A DNA stretch of 64,000 bases from Flavobacteriaceae bacterium UBA3356. Lineage in GTDB: Bacteria > Bacteroidota > Bacteroidia > Flavobacteriales > Flavobacteriaceae. The position numbers were made by a program, and so were the translations under genes. Positions 9,115 through 17,976 of the stretch are shown here, in pieces. Positions within the stretch are counted from its first letter, which is position 1. Every line of letters begins with the position of its first letter. The stretch lies in NCBI GenBank assembly GCA_002360635.1, contig DEQW01000003.1, forward strand, positions 332,966 to 396,965. The letters are read 5' to 3'. The notes below the pieces were generated by a model. The model did not search any database. It saw only the letters and a list, made by a program, of their open reading frames with translations, and was not told where the DNA came from.

Positions 9115-9836
9115 AACAACCCGCAATAAAATCGTTTGGTGAAAAAGCTGTGTTGATTGAATGGGAGCCTTCCATTAATGATAACATGCTTACTATGGTT
9201 TTGCAGGTAAAGCAGCTTGTTTTAAAGACATTTGCAAGAGAAGTTCTTGAAACGGTCCCAACGTATAGTTCTTTGGCAATATTTATTAAAAAGGGAGTAA
9301 AACAAGACGATTTTATAAAACAGTTAACCCAAAAGTTAAAAAACATACCCAAAACAAAACCAGCAATTTCACGAGTGTTGCACATTCCAGTTTGCTACGA
9401 TCCAAAATTTGCATTGGATATTGAAGAAGTGGCGCAAACAAATAACTTAACTGTTCCAAAAGTTATTGAACTGCACACAACACCACAGTACAAAGTATAT
9501 TTTTTAGGCTTTCTACCTGGGTTTCCATATTTGGGAGGCTTAGACAAACGCTTGCAGACTCCAAGAAAAAACACACCAAGGGAAAAAATAGAAGCTGGAT
9601 CGGTTGCTATTGGAGGTTCACAAACTGGAGTTTACACAACGTCATCCCCAGGGGGTTGGAACATTATAGGTAGAAGTCCGTTAAACTTTTTTTCTATAGA
9701 AAAAAAACCACCTGCATTATTAAAAGCTGGTGATTTTATAAAATTCATCCCCATTTCAAAAGATGAATACCGTAAAATTGAAGTGGAAGTCAATGTAGAT
9801 ATCTATAAGTTAGGAGAGGAGGCAGCAAATGGTTGA
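9111..9836 (+). CDS. pxpB: 5-oxoprolinase subunit B (KipI family)
   Basis: A 241-residue KipI-like protein with a cyclophilin-like C-terminal domain carrying the family motifs FLGFLPGFPYLGGL, ETGS-like EAGSVAIGG and QTGVYTTSSPGGWNIIGR. In Bacillus the homologue also inhibits the sporulation kinase KinA, but here the pxpABC context points to the 5-oxoprolinase role. It overlaps pxpA by four bases and pxpC by eight, so the three subunits should be made in equal amounts. Confidence 0.96.
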   Translation: MKQPAIKSFGEKAVLIEWEPSINDNMLTMVLQVKQLVLKTFAREVLETVPTYSSLAIFIKKGVKQDDFIKQLTQKLKNIPKTKPAISRVLHIPVCYDPKFALDIEEVAQTNNLTVPKVIELHTTPQYKVYFLGFLPGFPYLGGLDKRLQTPRKNTPREKIEAGSVAIGGSQTGVYTTSSPGGWNIIGRSPLNFFSIEKKPPALLKAGDFIKFIPISKDEYRKIEVEVNVDIYKLGEEAANG

Positions 9837-10689
9837 AGTTATAAAGCCAGGTCTTTTTACAACTATACAAGATAAAGGAAGAACAGGCTACCGCAGGGTG
9901 GGCGTGCCCGTAAGCGGGGCGATGGATGCTATTTCGGCGGCTATGGCCAATAAATTATTGGACAATTCAACCCAAGCAGCAATTATGGAGTTTACAATGA
10001 TGGGCCCTAGACTTTTGTTTAAAAAGCCTACTGTTATTGCTATTTCTGGAGCGGGTTTTCACGCTAAAATCAATAAAGTACCCATAGAGCTGGATAAAGC
10101 CACAGAGGTTTCTGAAAACGACATATTAAAAATTGACCATCCCGATTTTGGGAATTATGGCTATTTGGCAGTTTTAGGGGGCTTTGATACCCAAGAGGTT
10201 TTGGAAAGTCGAAGTTACTATAACAACATTACTGAAAAACAACAACTCGTAAAAGGGCAAGTTCTTAACTTTTCAAATGTTTCTTCAGAAGTCTTTAAAA
10301 GAAATGCTTCGTTTTCTGTTGATTCAACCCATTTTTCTGATGACACCATTGAAGTTTTTCCAGGTCCTGAATTTAATCTGCTTCCGAAGAAATTACAGAA
10401 AAAAATTGTAGCATCAACCTTAAAAGTAGGCCCACAAAGTAATAGAATGGCATATGTAATGGGGGGTATGGAAGCTTTTTCGGCAAAAGAAATTATTACC
10501 GCACCCGTACAACCTGGAACGGTGCAACTTACACCTTCGGGTAAATGTGTAGTGTTAATGCGGGATGCCCAGACCACCGGGGGGTATGCAAGAATTTTAC
10601 AGTTAACCGAACAAGCTATTTGTAAGCTAGCCCAAAAACGGGCAGGAGATACGGTACAGATACGACTAAGAAGCTATAATGATAATTGA
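9829..10689 (+). CDS. pxpC: 5-oxoprolinase subunit C (KipA family)
   Basis: A 286-residue biotin-dependent-carboxylase-like protein with the KipA opening GLFTTIQDKGRTGYRRVGVP and the motifs VSGAMD, MEFTMMGPRL, SNRMAYVMGG and VLMRDAQTTGGY. It completes the PxpABC enzyme. Its last 16 bases overlap the 3' end of the convergent patatin gene, so the operon ends with no intergenic terminator and readthrough would be antisense to that gene. Confidence 0.96.
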   Translation: MVEVIKPGLFTTIQDKGRTGYRRVGVPVSGAMDAISAAMANKLLDNSTQAAIMEFTMMGPRLLFKKPTVIAISGAGFHAKINKVPIELDKATEVSENDILKIDHPDFGNYGYLAVLGGFDTQEVLESRSYYNNITEKQQLVKGQVLNFSNVSSEVFKRNASFSVDSTHFSDDTIEVFPGPEFNLLPKKLQKKIVASTLKVGPQSNRMAYVMGGMEAFSAKEIITAPVQPGTVQLTPSGKCVVLMRDAQTTGGYARILQLTEQAICKLAQKRAGDTVQIRLRSYNDN

Positions 10690-13271
10690 GGTGCTTTGTT
10701 CTCTTCTACTTTTTTGGTGTTGATGATACTTTCTATTTCCTTAAACTGCTCGGTAAGTAATGGGTGTTTTAGTATTGCTTTTACATAATTAATACTGCTT
10801 TTACTTAAATGACGTGATAACGTTGGCTCGTAATACTCCCAGGGTTCAAAAAATGTTTTGTTTGGTTTTTCAGTCAAGGATAGGATGAGGTTGTTCTCTT
10901 TGGTAAGAAACGCTTTAAAATTTTCCTCTATTTTTCCTGAAAGGATTGTTCCCTTAAAGTGATTTTCAATATCAGAAAAAGTGATTTTGTGTGGCATCAT
11001 AATCTTGAAGTACCTAATACCACCATCGCTTGTTTTTTCTAAACTCGTTACGTAATCGCTTAAATACCCTGGAATTTTATCTAGGTTAAGACCTGTTTCC
11101 AAATCGGCAACAATATTATCTGTTTCATTTTCATTGATGGCAATATGCTCAATATTATATTGCTTTTTGAATTTTTTAATTAAATGATCTACATATAATC
11201 CTTTGCTGTTGATTATTTCTATGTAAGCAATCTGCTTATCGCCCAATACTTTTTTGTCCCTAGCAAGGTAGTTATGAACATCTAAACACCCTAATAAGCC
11301 ACTATTATCTATAGCTCCGGCATCTATAAAGTGACCGTATCCAGGAATTTTAGCTGCAGGACTAAATACTGGGAACCGATTTGTTGTTGATACAGCTTGA
11401 AAATAAGGGATTGTTTCATTGTTGGTTAGATCGGCTAAGTTTACTGCAAAAGGAAAAATTTCGTCAAAATTGTTTTGCTTGACAGACCAAAGGATACCAC
11501 GACTGCCTTGTGTTCCGGCGGTATTCATAATCAATGAAGGGAAGTAGCCTTCTTTGTTAAAGGCTTCTTTCCAATAATCACGGAAAGAAACTTTAGAAAG
11601 TTTGCTGCTATGGGTATCTTGAATTTCGTTTTGATATTTCCGCATTGCATAATAAGGCCTATCTCGAACACCAATGTGTTGACTAAATGGCCAAAATTTT
11701 CGGTACGAATCAAGTCCAAAAGTGAGTGTAAGGTCTAACGAAGTATAATTTTGTGCGGCGAGTTGGTCTATTTTTTTCTGAATTTTATCAAAATCAAGAC
11801 CCTCCTCTTTATATAAACCTGTGTACAAGGCTAGCCCTAAAGACCCTCCTGAAGCTCCTGATAGTGCAATAGTTTGGTCTAACAGTTTGCCTTCAGTATT
11901 TTTTTGAAGCGTATTGACCACATTAAGTGTCCAAACATTAGCTTTTAGCCCTCCACCATGAGAAGCAATAAAAAACAGGGTGTTATCTTCTTTAGCGCGT
12001 AAGCTGTCAATAAAAACAGTTTCGGTAATTTCAGCCTTTGAATTTTTTACTCGGTCAAGTTGGTGCGTCTTTACCTCAATTGGAGCAAAATAAGTGATAA
12101 CAAATAAGCCAACCAAAACACCTAAAACAATGAATATAGCTTTATAAATTTGTGTTCCGAAGAGGTTAAGCTTCTTGGTCACAAAAAAATACTTGCCCAA
12201 ACTTGCCAGAATAAAATAGTAAAAATAGAAAAAAGCCAGCAAAATTGCGATTCCATTGAGTAAGTCCCACCCCTTTATACTCGCGATGGTAGAAAACACT
12301 ATAACGATAATTGCAATTAAAAAATTGAAATTATAAAGTAACAGGTAATTTTCAGAGCGTTCCAGAAACCGCATTTTTCCAATTATAAACCTGAAAGGCT
12401 TCAAATATTTTTTATGCTCCATCGCCTTATGGATTTTGCTTAATTTGGTCCGTAGTAGCCTAAAAAAAACATAATTGAAAATGAACGCATAGCTTGTTAG
12501 AAGAATTAGCACAAAGCCAGCAGGACTAAAATTACCTATCGTTAGGGTTAACATTAATAATGACACGCAAATAAAGGCCAACAAAATATACCATAGGCCT
12601 AATCTTCTATAGAGTTTGAGGTGTTTTTGGTTATAGCTCTCTGCTATAATTTGATCTTTTTGTTCTAATTTATTGGTTAAATTACTGAACCTTTCTTTGT
12701 AAATAATATACAGTATCAGTGGAAGTAGAAGTAATGAGTACAATATTATCTTGAGGGTCGCTATCGGGAAATTTTCAAAAATAAGGTTAGGTGTAAAACT
12801 GCTGATTATAAAATGAATCCACACGCAGTGAATTAAAACACCAATAAAATAACGCAAGTAATTTGCCCAATTGTCTGGTTTGTATTTAGATTCTGGATTG
12901 GTTGTGAAAATAAAAATGGGGAAAGTTTTGAAAGGCCAAAACGGTATAGGGTTGGTTTCGTGCCAGTTGGTATAATCCCTAGAATCGTTTAAATCGGCTG
13001 CGTAATAGGTGTAAATGGGGTAGTGGCTTAATACTAAAGCCAATGCGTTGATTATAAAAAAACACAGAAATAAGGAAAATTTGTTGGACTCCATCATATC
13101 TACCAGCATAGTTAATGCTTGATCCATCTGTGTTAACAACAGCAAGATTATAACAATAACAACTAAACTTAAAAACGAAGATTTAAAGAAGTTTTTAAAC
13201 GATCGTATAAAATGGTTGATACCGTTTACAAAACGAACAAAAATAGATGGTTTGTGTTTTTTTGTGTCCAT
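10674..13271 (-). CDS. Multi-pass membrane protein with C-terminal patatin-like phospholipase domain
   Basis: The N-terminal half has many hydrophobic segments (about eight to ten). The C-terminal half is patatin-like: an oxyanion glycine run in SHGGGLKANVWT, the nucleophile elbow LSGASGGSLG and a catalytic-Asp motif of the DAG type in FIDAGAIDNSGL. I chose MDTKKHKPSIF as the start (865 residues) because the 23 upstream codons look non-conserved. Patatins hydrolyse acyl chains of lipids; a fusion to a large membrane region is less usual. It lies 117 bases downstream of the tail-tube cluster on the same strand, and a link is possible but unproven. Confidence 0.8.
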   Translation of the reverse strand: MDTKKHKPSIFVRFVNGINHFIRSFKNFFKSSFLSLVVIVIILLLLTQMDQALTMLVDMMESNKFSLFLCFFIINALALVLSHYPIYTYYAADLNDSRDYTNWHETNPIPFWPFKTFPIFIFTTNPESKYKPDNWANYLRYFIGVLIHCVWIHFIISSFTPNLIFENFPIATLKIILYSLLLLPLILYIIYKERFSNLTNKLEQKDQIIAESYNQKHLKLYRRLGLWYILLAFICVSLLMLTLTIGNFSPAGFVLILLTSYAFIFNYVFFRLLRTKLSKIHKAMEHKKYLKPFRFIIGKMRFLERSENYLLLYNFNFLIAIIVIVFSTIASIKGWDLLNGIAILLAFFYFYYFILASLGKYFFVTKKLNLFGTQIYKAIFIVLGVLVGLFVITYFAPIEVKTHQLDRVKNSKAEITETVFIDSLRAKEDNTLFFIASHGGGLKANVWTLNVVNTLQKNTEGKLLDQTIALSGASGGSLGLALYTGLYKEEGLDFDKIQKKIDQLAAQNYTSLDLTLTFGLDSYRKFWPFSQHIGVRDRPYYAMRKYQNEIQDTHSSKLSKVSFRDYWKEAFNKEGYFPSLIMNTAGTQGSRGILWSVKQNNFDEIFPFAVNLADLTNNETIPYFQAVSTTNRFPVFSPAAKIPGYGHFIDAGAIDNSGLLGCLDVHNYLARDKKVLGDKQIAYIEIINSKGLYVDHLIKKFKKQYNIEHIAINENETDNIVADLETGLNLDKIPGYLSDYVTSLEKTSDGGIRYFKIMMPHKITFSDIENHFKGTILSGKIEENFKAFLTKENNLILSLTEKPNKTFFEPWEYYEPTLSRHLSKSSINYVKAILKHPLLTEQFKEIESIINTKKVEENKAPQLSL

Positions 13272-13388
13272 ACAAATAATATTGACCTTAATAAAGGTAT
13301 GCATTAATTGCCTTTTAAATTGACAAGTAATTTTTTTCACACAAAAAAGGTTTGGTTTTGGGTTTTAAATAGGGTTGGGGTTTTGTTT

Positions 13389-13910
13389 TTATGAGGCTTT
13401 AATTCTAATTAAGGCAATGCCGAAATTAAGCACTTCCAAGACGTTTTTTTTAGGATGATTTTCTGAAATTTTTTTGATCAATTTTATAAATTCAACTTCA
13501 AAATTTTCTTTGTTTTCATAGGTAAAAAGTAGTTTCCAAAAAATAATTTTGTATTTTGGTATTGAAAGAAGCTTAGGTGTCTTGATAATATGAATTACAT
13601 CGTTTTTAGACACATCTAAAAATTTAATAAAAACATCTCTAATAAATTGATTATCAAAATTTTTAATAAAATTATTTAAAGTATTGGTTTCACTTAAAAT
13701 TTCTTTTAAATTTTGAATGAATTGTTCTGAATTTAAAAAATATTCTATCTGATTTTGTCTAAAAAACGACGGGTTTTTAAATATTTCCTCATCAATTCCA
13801 CCTTTTAGATATTTATATAAAACCTGCTCATCCTCCTCTCGTCTTCTTGATAAATCAATCGTATTTTGAGGTCGGTTTTTTAAAGTAGTAAGTGTGTTTA
13901 AATTTTCCAT
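13389..13910 (-). CDS. Hypothetical protein in the tail-tube cluster
   Basis: A 173-residue soluble protein that I do not recognise. It is rich in Asn, Lys, Ile and Phe and looks all-helical, with no signal peptide or membrane segment. It begins 14 bases after the tail-tube gene, so it is probably co-transcribed with it. Its AT-rich, Asn/Lys-heavy composition stands out against the neighbours and hints at transfer or fast divergence. A chaperone or accessory role for the tube protein is only a guess. Confidence 0.6.
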   Translation of the reverse strand: MENLNTLTTLKNRPQNTIDLSRRREEDEQVLYKYLKGGIDEEIFKNPSFFRQNQIEYFLNSEQFIQNLKEILSETNTLNNFIKNFDNQFIRDVFIKFLDVSKNDVIHIIKTPKLLSIPKYKIIFWKLLFTYENKENFEVEFIKLIKKISENHPKKNVLEVLNFGIALIRIKAS

Positions 13911-13924
13911 TTTAACTATTTTTA

Positions 13925-14371
13925 TTAAACGAGTTTAAAATAATTATATGCTAATTCCATTGTGTCGATAGCTATATTATTTCCTTCTGTTTTTTGTTTT
14001 TTTAACGTCCACATTATCGGGTACGCATTAATAATATTCCATGCCAAAACAGGTTTTTCATTGCTGTTCACCAATTTTATATTTATATCGGTTGGCGAAA
14101 ATTGATATTGATTAATCGCTTTTTTACACCAATTAATCACTTTCGGACTTTTTAAAATTCCTTGTTTAAGGGTGAGGTTTGGAAACCGTGTTCGGGACGG
14201 AAAGGAATGCCTAAACTTCATATCCGGATTTTCAAGAGGTATCTTTTCAGTATCTATATCTACCGTAAGGCCAGAAACAGATTTAAATTGCGTGCTGACA
14301 CCTTCATTTCCGTCACTTTTAAAGAAATCCACTTTAAGTGTAAATTCACTCAATGTAATTGTGCTGTCCAT
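13925..14371 (-). CDS. Phage T4 gp19-like tail tube protein (contractile injection type)
   Basis: A 148-residue protein with the order of the T4-gp19/TIGR02241 tail-tube family: an early strand (TLSEFTLKVDFF), VSGLTVDIDTEKIPLENPDMKFRHSFPSRTRFPNLTLKQG, then the closing LAWNIINAYPIMWTL...IDTMELAYNYF. Such proteins stack as hexamers into the inner tube of phage tails and extracellular contractile injection systems. Here no sheath, baseplate, spike or AAA+ gene is nearby, so the tube gene is an orphan. It overlaps the upstream 307-residue gene by 22 bases. Confidence 0.85.
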   Translation of the reverse strand: MDSTITLSEFTLKVDFFKSDGNEGVSTQFKSVSGLTVDIDTEKIPLENPDMKFRHSFPSRTRFPNLTLKQGILKSPKVINWCKKAINQYQFSPTDINIKLVNSNEKPVLAWNIINAYPIMWTLKKQKTEGNNIAIDTMELAYNYFKLV

Positions 14372-15273
14372 TGTTTATGGGGTTTTTCAAAGTGAGGAGA
14401 TTCATTAATAAATATTTCAGATATGGTACGCGTTATGTTTCCAAGTGTGTCTTTTTCAACAATCAACCTAGTTGGTGAAGCCGCTGGTTGCTTTTTGCTG
14501 TTAAACATATAATCTATCGTTCCATTTTTAACCAAGGGTAATTGTTTTGGCTCTGTTGAATGCAGCAAATCGTTGTTCAGCGCATTTTTATAATGCCAAA
14601 TGGTTTTGCGGTTGGTAAACTGTATTTTAAAGGTTTTCGGCTCTATTTTTGGCTTATCATCTTTGCTAAGCAAGTTTCGATTATTAGCATCGTAATTTGT
14701 AACGTTATCTCCCATTATGTCTAAGGAAATTACCCCAAACAAGCTCTCTTTTTCTTTTTCTGATAACGTTTTGTTTATGCCTTGCCAAGTAGTTTCAGTT
14801 ATTTTAAAATTAGAGACCTCATGTTTGGTTTCTTCTAAATCCATATACGTAAAGCTGCTGTTTTCTGAAGCTGGCTTTTTATTTGAAAAGTAGAAAGGAA
14901 TGTTAGGAATGGCATTTACCGTCGAGTAGTTTTCAAATAAAAAATCATTTACGTACAGTAAAAATGTAAGATTGAAATCCTTCGGAATAGCTACTTTTGG
15001 TGTATAATCTTGTGATCCTTCTACAATTTCTTCGGCCTGAACCAGTAGCCTAAAACCAGTTTCGGTGGGTTTAAAGATTATCTTGTGGCTGTTTAAGTAG
15101 CGATAGGTTTCCTCGGTAGGGATAAGGTCTATAAATTCCCGTACATCGTATTTTGAAAGCTGTTTCTTTTTTAAGCTTTCAGAACTATCAAAAGGCATTA
15201 ACCCATCATTCAAAAAGTATTCGTGGTAAATATTAACGGTGCAAAGCGGCTTGTATGTGATTGAAAAACTCAA
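14350..15273 (-). CDS. Hypothetical protein, first gene of the tail-tube cluster
   Basis: A 307-residue protein with no signal peptide and no family I can name. The sequence alternates short strands and turns (YKPLCTVNIYHEYFLNDG, FNLTFLLYVNDFLFENY, TFKIQFTNRKTIWHYKNAL), suggesting a beta-sandwich. Its 3' end overlaps the tail-tube gene by 22 bases, which implies coupled translation and a shared job, such as a tube partner or capping protein. That function is inference from position only. Confidence 0.65.
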   Translation of the reverse strand: MSFSITYKPLCTVNIYHEYFLNDGLMPFDSSESLKKKQLSKYDVREFIDLIPTEETYRYLNSHKIIFKPTETGFRLLVQAEEIVEGSQDYTPKVAIPKDFNLTFLLYVNDFLFENYSTVNAIPNIPFYFSNKKPASENSSFTYMDLEETKHEVSNFKITETTWQGINKTLSEKEKESLFGVISLDIMGDNVTNYDANNRNLLSKDDKPKIEPKTFKIQFTNRKTIWHYKNALNNDLLHSTEPKQLPLVKNGTIDYMFNSKKQPAASPTRLIVEKDTLGNITRTISEIFINESPHFEKPHKQWTAQLH

Positions 15274-15503
15274 AATCTATTTTTTGTATAAAACAAATTT
15301 AATGTGCACCCATCTAAAAAACAGTAGGTAAACGACTGATATGGAATAAGGTTTTCCTTGTAAAAAATGAGGTAGATTCCTGATAGAAAACAGGGAAAAA
15401 CCCTTTTTTAAATAAGTTTTTTTCCTGTTTTAAAATCTGGCTATCCAAATAGCGAAGGAAATTTTATACATTGCCGTACTAACTAATCAAATTTTATAAA
15501 GAA

Positions 15504-15860
15504 ATGGCTAAACCAGCAAAATGCATATCTGTGATCGATGCAAAAAAAATACAAAAACAATGGGACGATACGAGGGCTAAAGACATTGAAAGCGCACAAG
15601 GATTTAAAGATGCCTGTGAGTTCACTTTCAATATGGATGAATTGCAGGAGTATATTGATTATGTAAAAGAAGAGGCTAAAAAACAGCAAATCAAAAAACC
15701 AGGGATTCGCTTGTATTTTGCGGCTTACAATGATTCAAAATCCAATAAGGCCACAATTTTTTTGTGCCCAACAGAAAGTGATTCTAAAAATGCAGGCAAT
15801 ATATATTCCATAGACCCATTTAACAGATCTAATGGGGGCTGGCCGCCACAAAGTTATTAA
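15504..15860 (+). CDS. Hypothetical protein, first gene of a sensory operon
   Basis: A 118-residue soluble protein with no signal peptide, which I do not recognise. It has a helical N-terminal half (VIDAKKIQKQWDDTRA, MDELQEYIDYVKEEA) and a strand-rich C-terminal half (GIRLYFAAYN, KATIFLCPTE) ending in an aromatic tail. It lies 12 bases before a seven-helix membrane protein and then a kinase/regulator pair, so it may act in the same sensory unit. The upstream 230 bases hold its probable promoter region. Confidence 0.7.
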   Translation: MAKPAKCISVIDAKKIQKQWDDTRAKDIESAQGFKDACEFTFNMDELQEYIDYVKEEAKKQQIKKPGIRLYFAAYNDSKSNKATIFLCPTESDSKNAGNIYSIDPFNRSNGGWPPQSY

Positions 15861-15872
15861 ACTTACATTGTT

Positions 15873-16583
15873 TTGAAAGACTTCCTAATTCATATGATTC
15901 CGGTTTCCGTATTGGTGTTGTTTTCTGCTATTCTTGGCTGGTATTATATACATGCCAATAAAAAAGCAAAACTGGCAACAAAATATTTTGTCTACTTTCT
16001 TTTACTTACCACTTTAGTTGAAATTATTGGTGCTTACGCTCCCATAGCTTATTTTAGTGAGTATAAATACTTTTCCTTCGTTGAAGGAACTTTATTTGAA
16101 GAAAATTATTGGCTGTATAATATTTATGCTCTCATTAGCTTTTTTATCTATGTAAATTATTTTAAATGGCATTTAGAGAACAAACTGCAACGAAACCTAG
16201 TATCAATACTTTTAGTGCTTTTTGTTATTGGTTTAATAATTGACTTTTCAATTTCAGGCAATTTTTTCAATGGGTATTCTGCTTTTGGTGATATTGCGGG
16301 CACCTTATTAGTTTTATTTTCAATCAGTTTATATTATTATCAATTGTTGACTAGCGATGAGATATTAAATTTTAATACATCATTGCCGTTTTACATATCT
16401 ATAGGGGCAATTTTACTGCATTTGGTGTTGACGCCCTTATTTATATATAGTGGTTATTTTGATTCTGAAAGTCCTGAATTTGTAGAATTATATAAAAGAA
16501 TCGTCTTATTTACAAACCTATTGGTATATTTACTTTATAGTATTGGGTTTATAATATGTCTAAGGAAGAAAGACTCCTCATAA
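15873..16583 (+). CDS. Seven-helix integral membrane protein of a two-component operon
   Basis: A 236-residue protein with seven hydrophobic segments and almost no soluble loops, read from a TTG start; an ATG seven codons later (MIPVSV) is an alternative. It resembles the 7TM sensor modules that precede histidine kinases. Its end overlaps the kinase gene by 28 bases, and the kinase itself has only one short N-terminal membrane segment. I infer that this protein is the sensing or membrane partner of the kinase; there is no direct proof. Confidence 0.75.
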   Translation: MKDFLIHMIPVSVLVLFSAILGWYYIHANKKAKLATKYFVYFLLLTTLVEIIGAYAPIAYFSEYKYFSFVEGTLFEENYWLYNIYALISFFIYVNYFKWHLENKLQRNLVSILLVLFVIGLIIDFSISGNFFNGYSAFGDIAGTLLVLFSISLYYYQLLTSDEILNFNTSLPFYISIGAILLHLVLTPLFIYSGYFDSESPEFVELYKRIVLFTNLLVYLLYSIGFIICLRKKDSS

Positions 16584-17323
16584 TTTACTTTATTCTAATT
16601 CTAACATTTACCGTTGGGATATTTGTACTGTTTTTTATAGTATTTCAACGTCGTAAAAATAAACTCTTAATAAAACAGGCTGAACAGAAAATTCAATTTG
16701 AAAAGGAGATATCCAACTCAAAAATTGAAATTCAAGAACAAACTTTCAAAAACATCGCCTGGGAACTTCACGACAACATTGGTCAATTGCTTTCTGTTAC
16801 CAATATTCAACTAAATATGGTGCTTAACCAGCTTCCGGTAGAATTTCACAATCAAGTTTTAGAGACCAAATCTATTGTGCAAGAGACCGTAAAAGAGGTA
16901 CGAAACCTTTCAAAAACCTTAAACAACGACGTGGTCTATAAAAATGGTTTAATAGGGTCTTTAGAAGTGGAGTTAGAGCGTTTTAATCGGCTTGATTTTC
17001 TAAATGCGGTTTTAAAAATTAGTGGTGAGGTAAAAAACATTGACCCAACTAAAGAAATTATTATTTTTAGAATACTTCAAGAATTCTCTACGAATGTTTT
17101 GAAACATGCCCGTGCAACAGAATTATTTGTACATTTAAAATACACAAATAATATGTTACAAATAGAAGCAAAAGATAATGGAATAGGTTTTGACACCTCA
17201 GAGAAAAAGGGAAATTCTGGAATGGAAACCATGAAAACCCGTGCAGAATTGTTAAATGCAGATTTTTCTATAGAATCAAAACCGGATAAAGGAACAATTT
17301 TACGCTTAAACTACCCTTTGTAA
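16556..17323 (+). CDS. NarL-type sensor histidine kinase
   Basis: A 255-residue kinase with a single N-terminal transmembrane helix (about residues 8-30), a coiled linker, a HisKA_3 dimerisation box with phospho-acceptor H72 (AWELHDNIGQLLS) and a GHKL ATPase domain with DNGIGFD and a GNSGMETMKTRAELL G2 region. It has no extracellular sensor domain of its own. Overlap with the seven-helix gene before it and a two-base gap to the response regulator after it define one operon. Confidence 0.92.
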   Translation: MSKEERLLIIYFILILTFTVGIFVLFFIVFQRRKNKLLIKQAEQKIQFEKEISNSKIEIQEQTFKNIAWELHDNIGQLLSVTNIQLNMVLNQLPVEFHNQVLETKSIVQETVKEVRNLSKTLNNDVVYKNGLIGSLEVELERFNRLDFLNAVLKISGEVKNIDPTKEIIIFRILQEFSTNVLKHARATELFVHLKYTNNMLQIEAKDNGIGFDTSEKKGNSGMETMKTRAELLNADFSIESKPDKGTILRLNYPL

Positions 17324-17325
17324 TA

Positions 17326-17976
17326 ATGAACAAAACTATCTCGCACAATATTGTCATTGTAGATGACCACTCTTTATTTGCCAGTTCACTGGAAAAACTG
17401 GTAAACTCATTTAATAACTTTAATGTTCTATACCACGCTAAAAACGGAAGGGATCTTCAGCAAAAACTCAAAGATTATTCAGAATTGCCTGAGATTATCC
17501 TGCTAGACCTTAATATGCCCGTTATGGACGGATTTGAAACTATGGAATGGTTGCATGAAAACCATAAGAAAATCAAAGTATTAGTGCTTACAATGGAAGA
17601 TGATGAGGGGAAAATACTTAAGATGTTAAGCAATGGAGCTAAAGGCTATTTGTTAAAAGATATTCATCCAGATAAACTAAACGAAGCATTAGTACAAACA
17701 CTTGAAAAAGGGTATTACCATTCAGAAAAAGTAGCTGAATCACTTTTGCATTCGTTACATTCAAATGATACTGAAAAGCCCACATTTAAAGAACGGGAGA
17801 TTGATTTTATGAAATTGGCTTGTAGTGAAATGACGTATAAGGAAATTGCGGATAAAATGAACCTAAGCCCCAAAACAATAGATGGCTATCGTCAAGACTT
17901 GTTTAATAAACTAGACGTAAAAAACAGAGTGGGGTTAGTGATTTACGCCTTAAAAAATGACATTTCAAAAATTTAG
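17326..17976 (+). CDS. LuxR/NarL-family response regulator
   Basis: A 216-residue receiver plus helix-turn-helix protein. The acidic pair is D13-D14, the phospho-acceptor is D61 in LLDLNMPVMDG, and the conserved Lys sits in KGYLLKDI. The C-terminal GerE domain reads EREIDFMKLACSEMTYKEIADKMNLS. It is the cognate regulator of the kinase two bases upstream. Its stop codon interlocks with that of the convergent pseudouridine synthase (TTAG), leaving no terminator space between them. Confidence 0.93.
   Translation: MNKTISHNIVIVDDHSLFASSLEKLVNSFNNFNVLYHAKNGRDLQQKLKDYSELPEIILLDLNMPVMDGFETMEWLHENHKKIKVLVLTMEDDEGKILKMLSNGAKGYLLKDIHPDKLNEALVQTLEKGYYHSEKVAESLLHSLHSNDTEKPTFKEREIDFMKLACSEMTYKEIADKMNLSPKTIDGYRQDLFNKLDVKNRVGLVIYALKNDISKI

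Noticed and set aside
15387..15431. Inverted repeat AAAACAGG ... CCTGTTTT before the 118-residue gene.
   Set aside because: The arms are AT-rich and 29 bases apart, with no T-run placed as in a terminator; it may be chance. No operator claim made.
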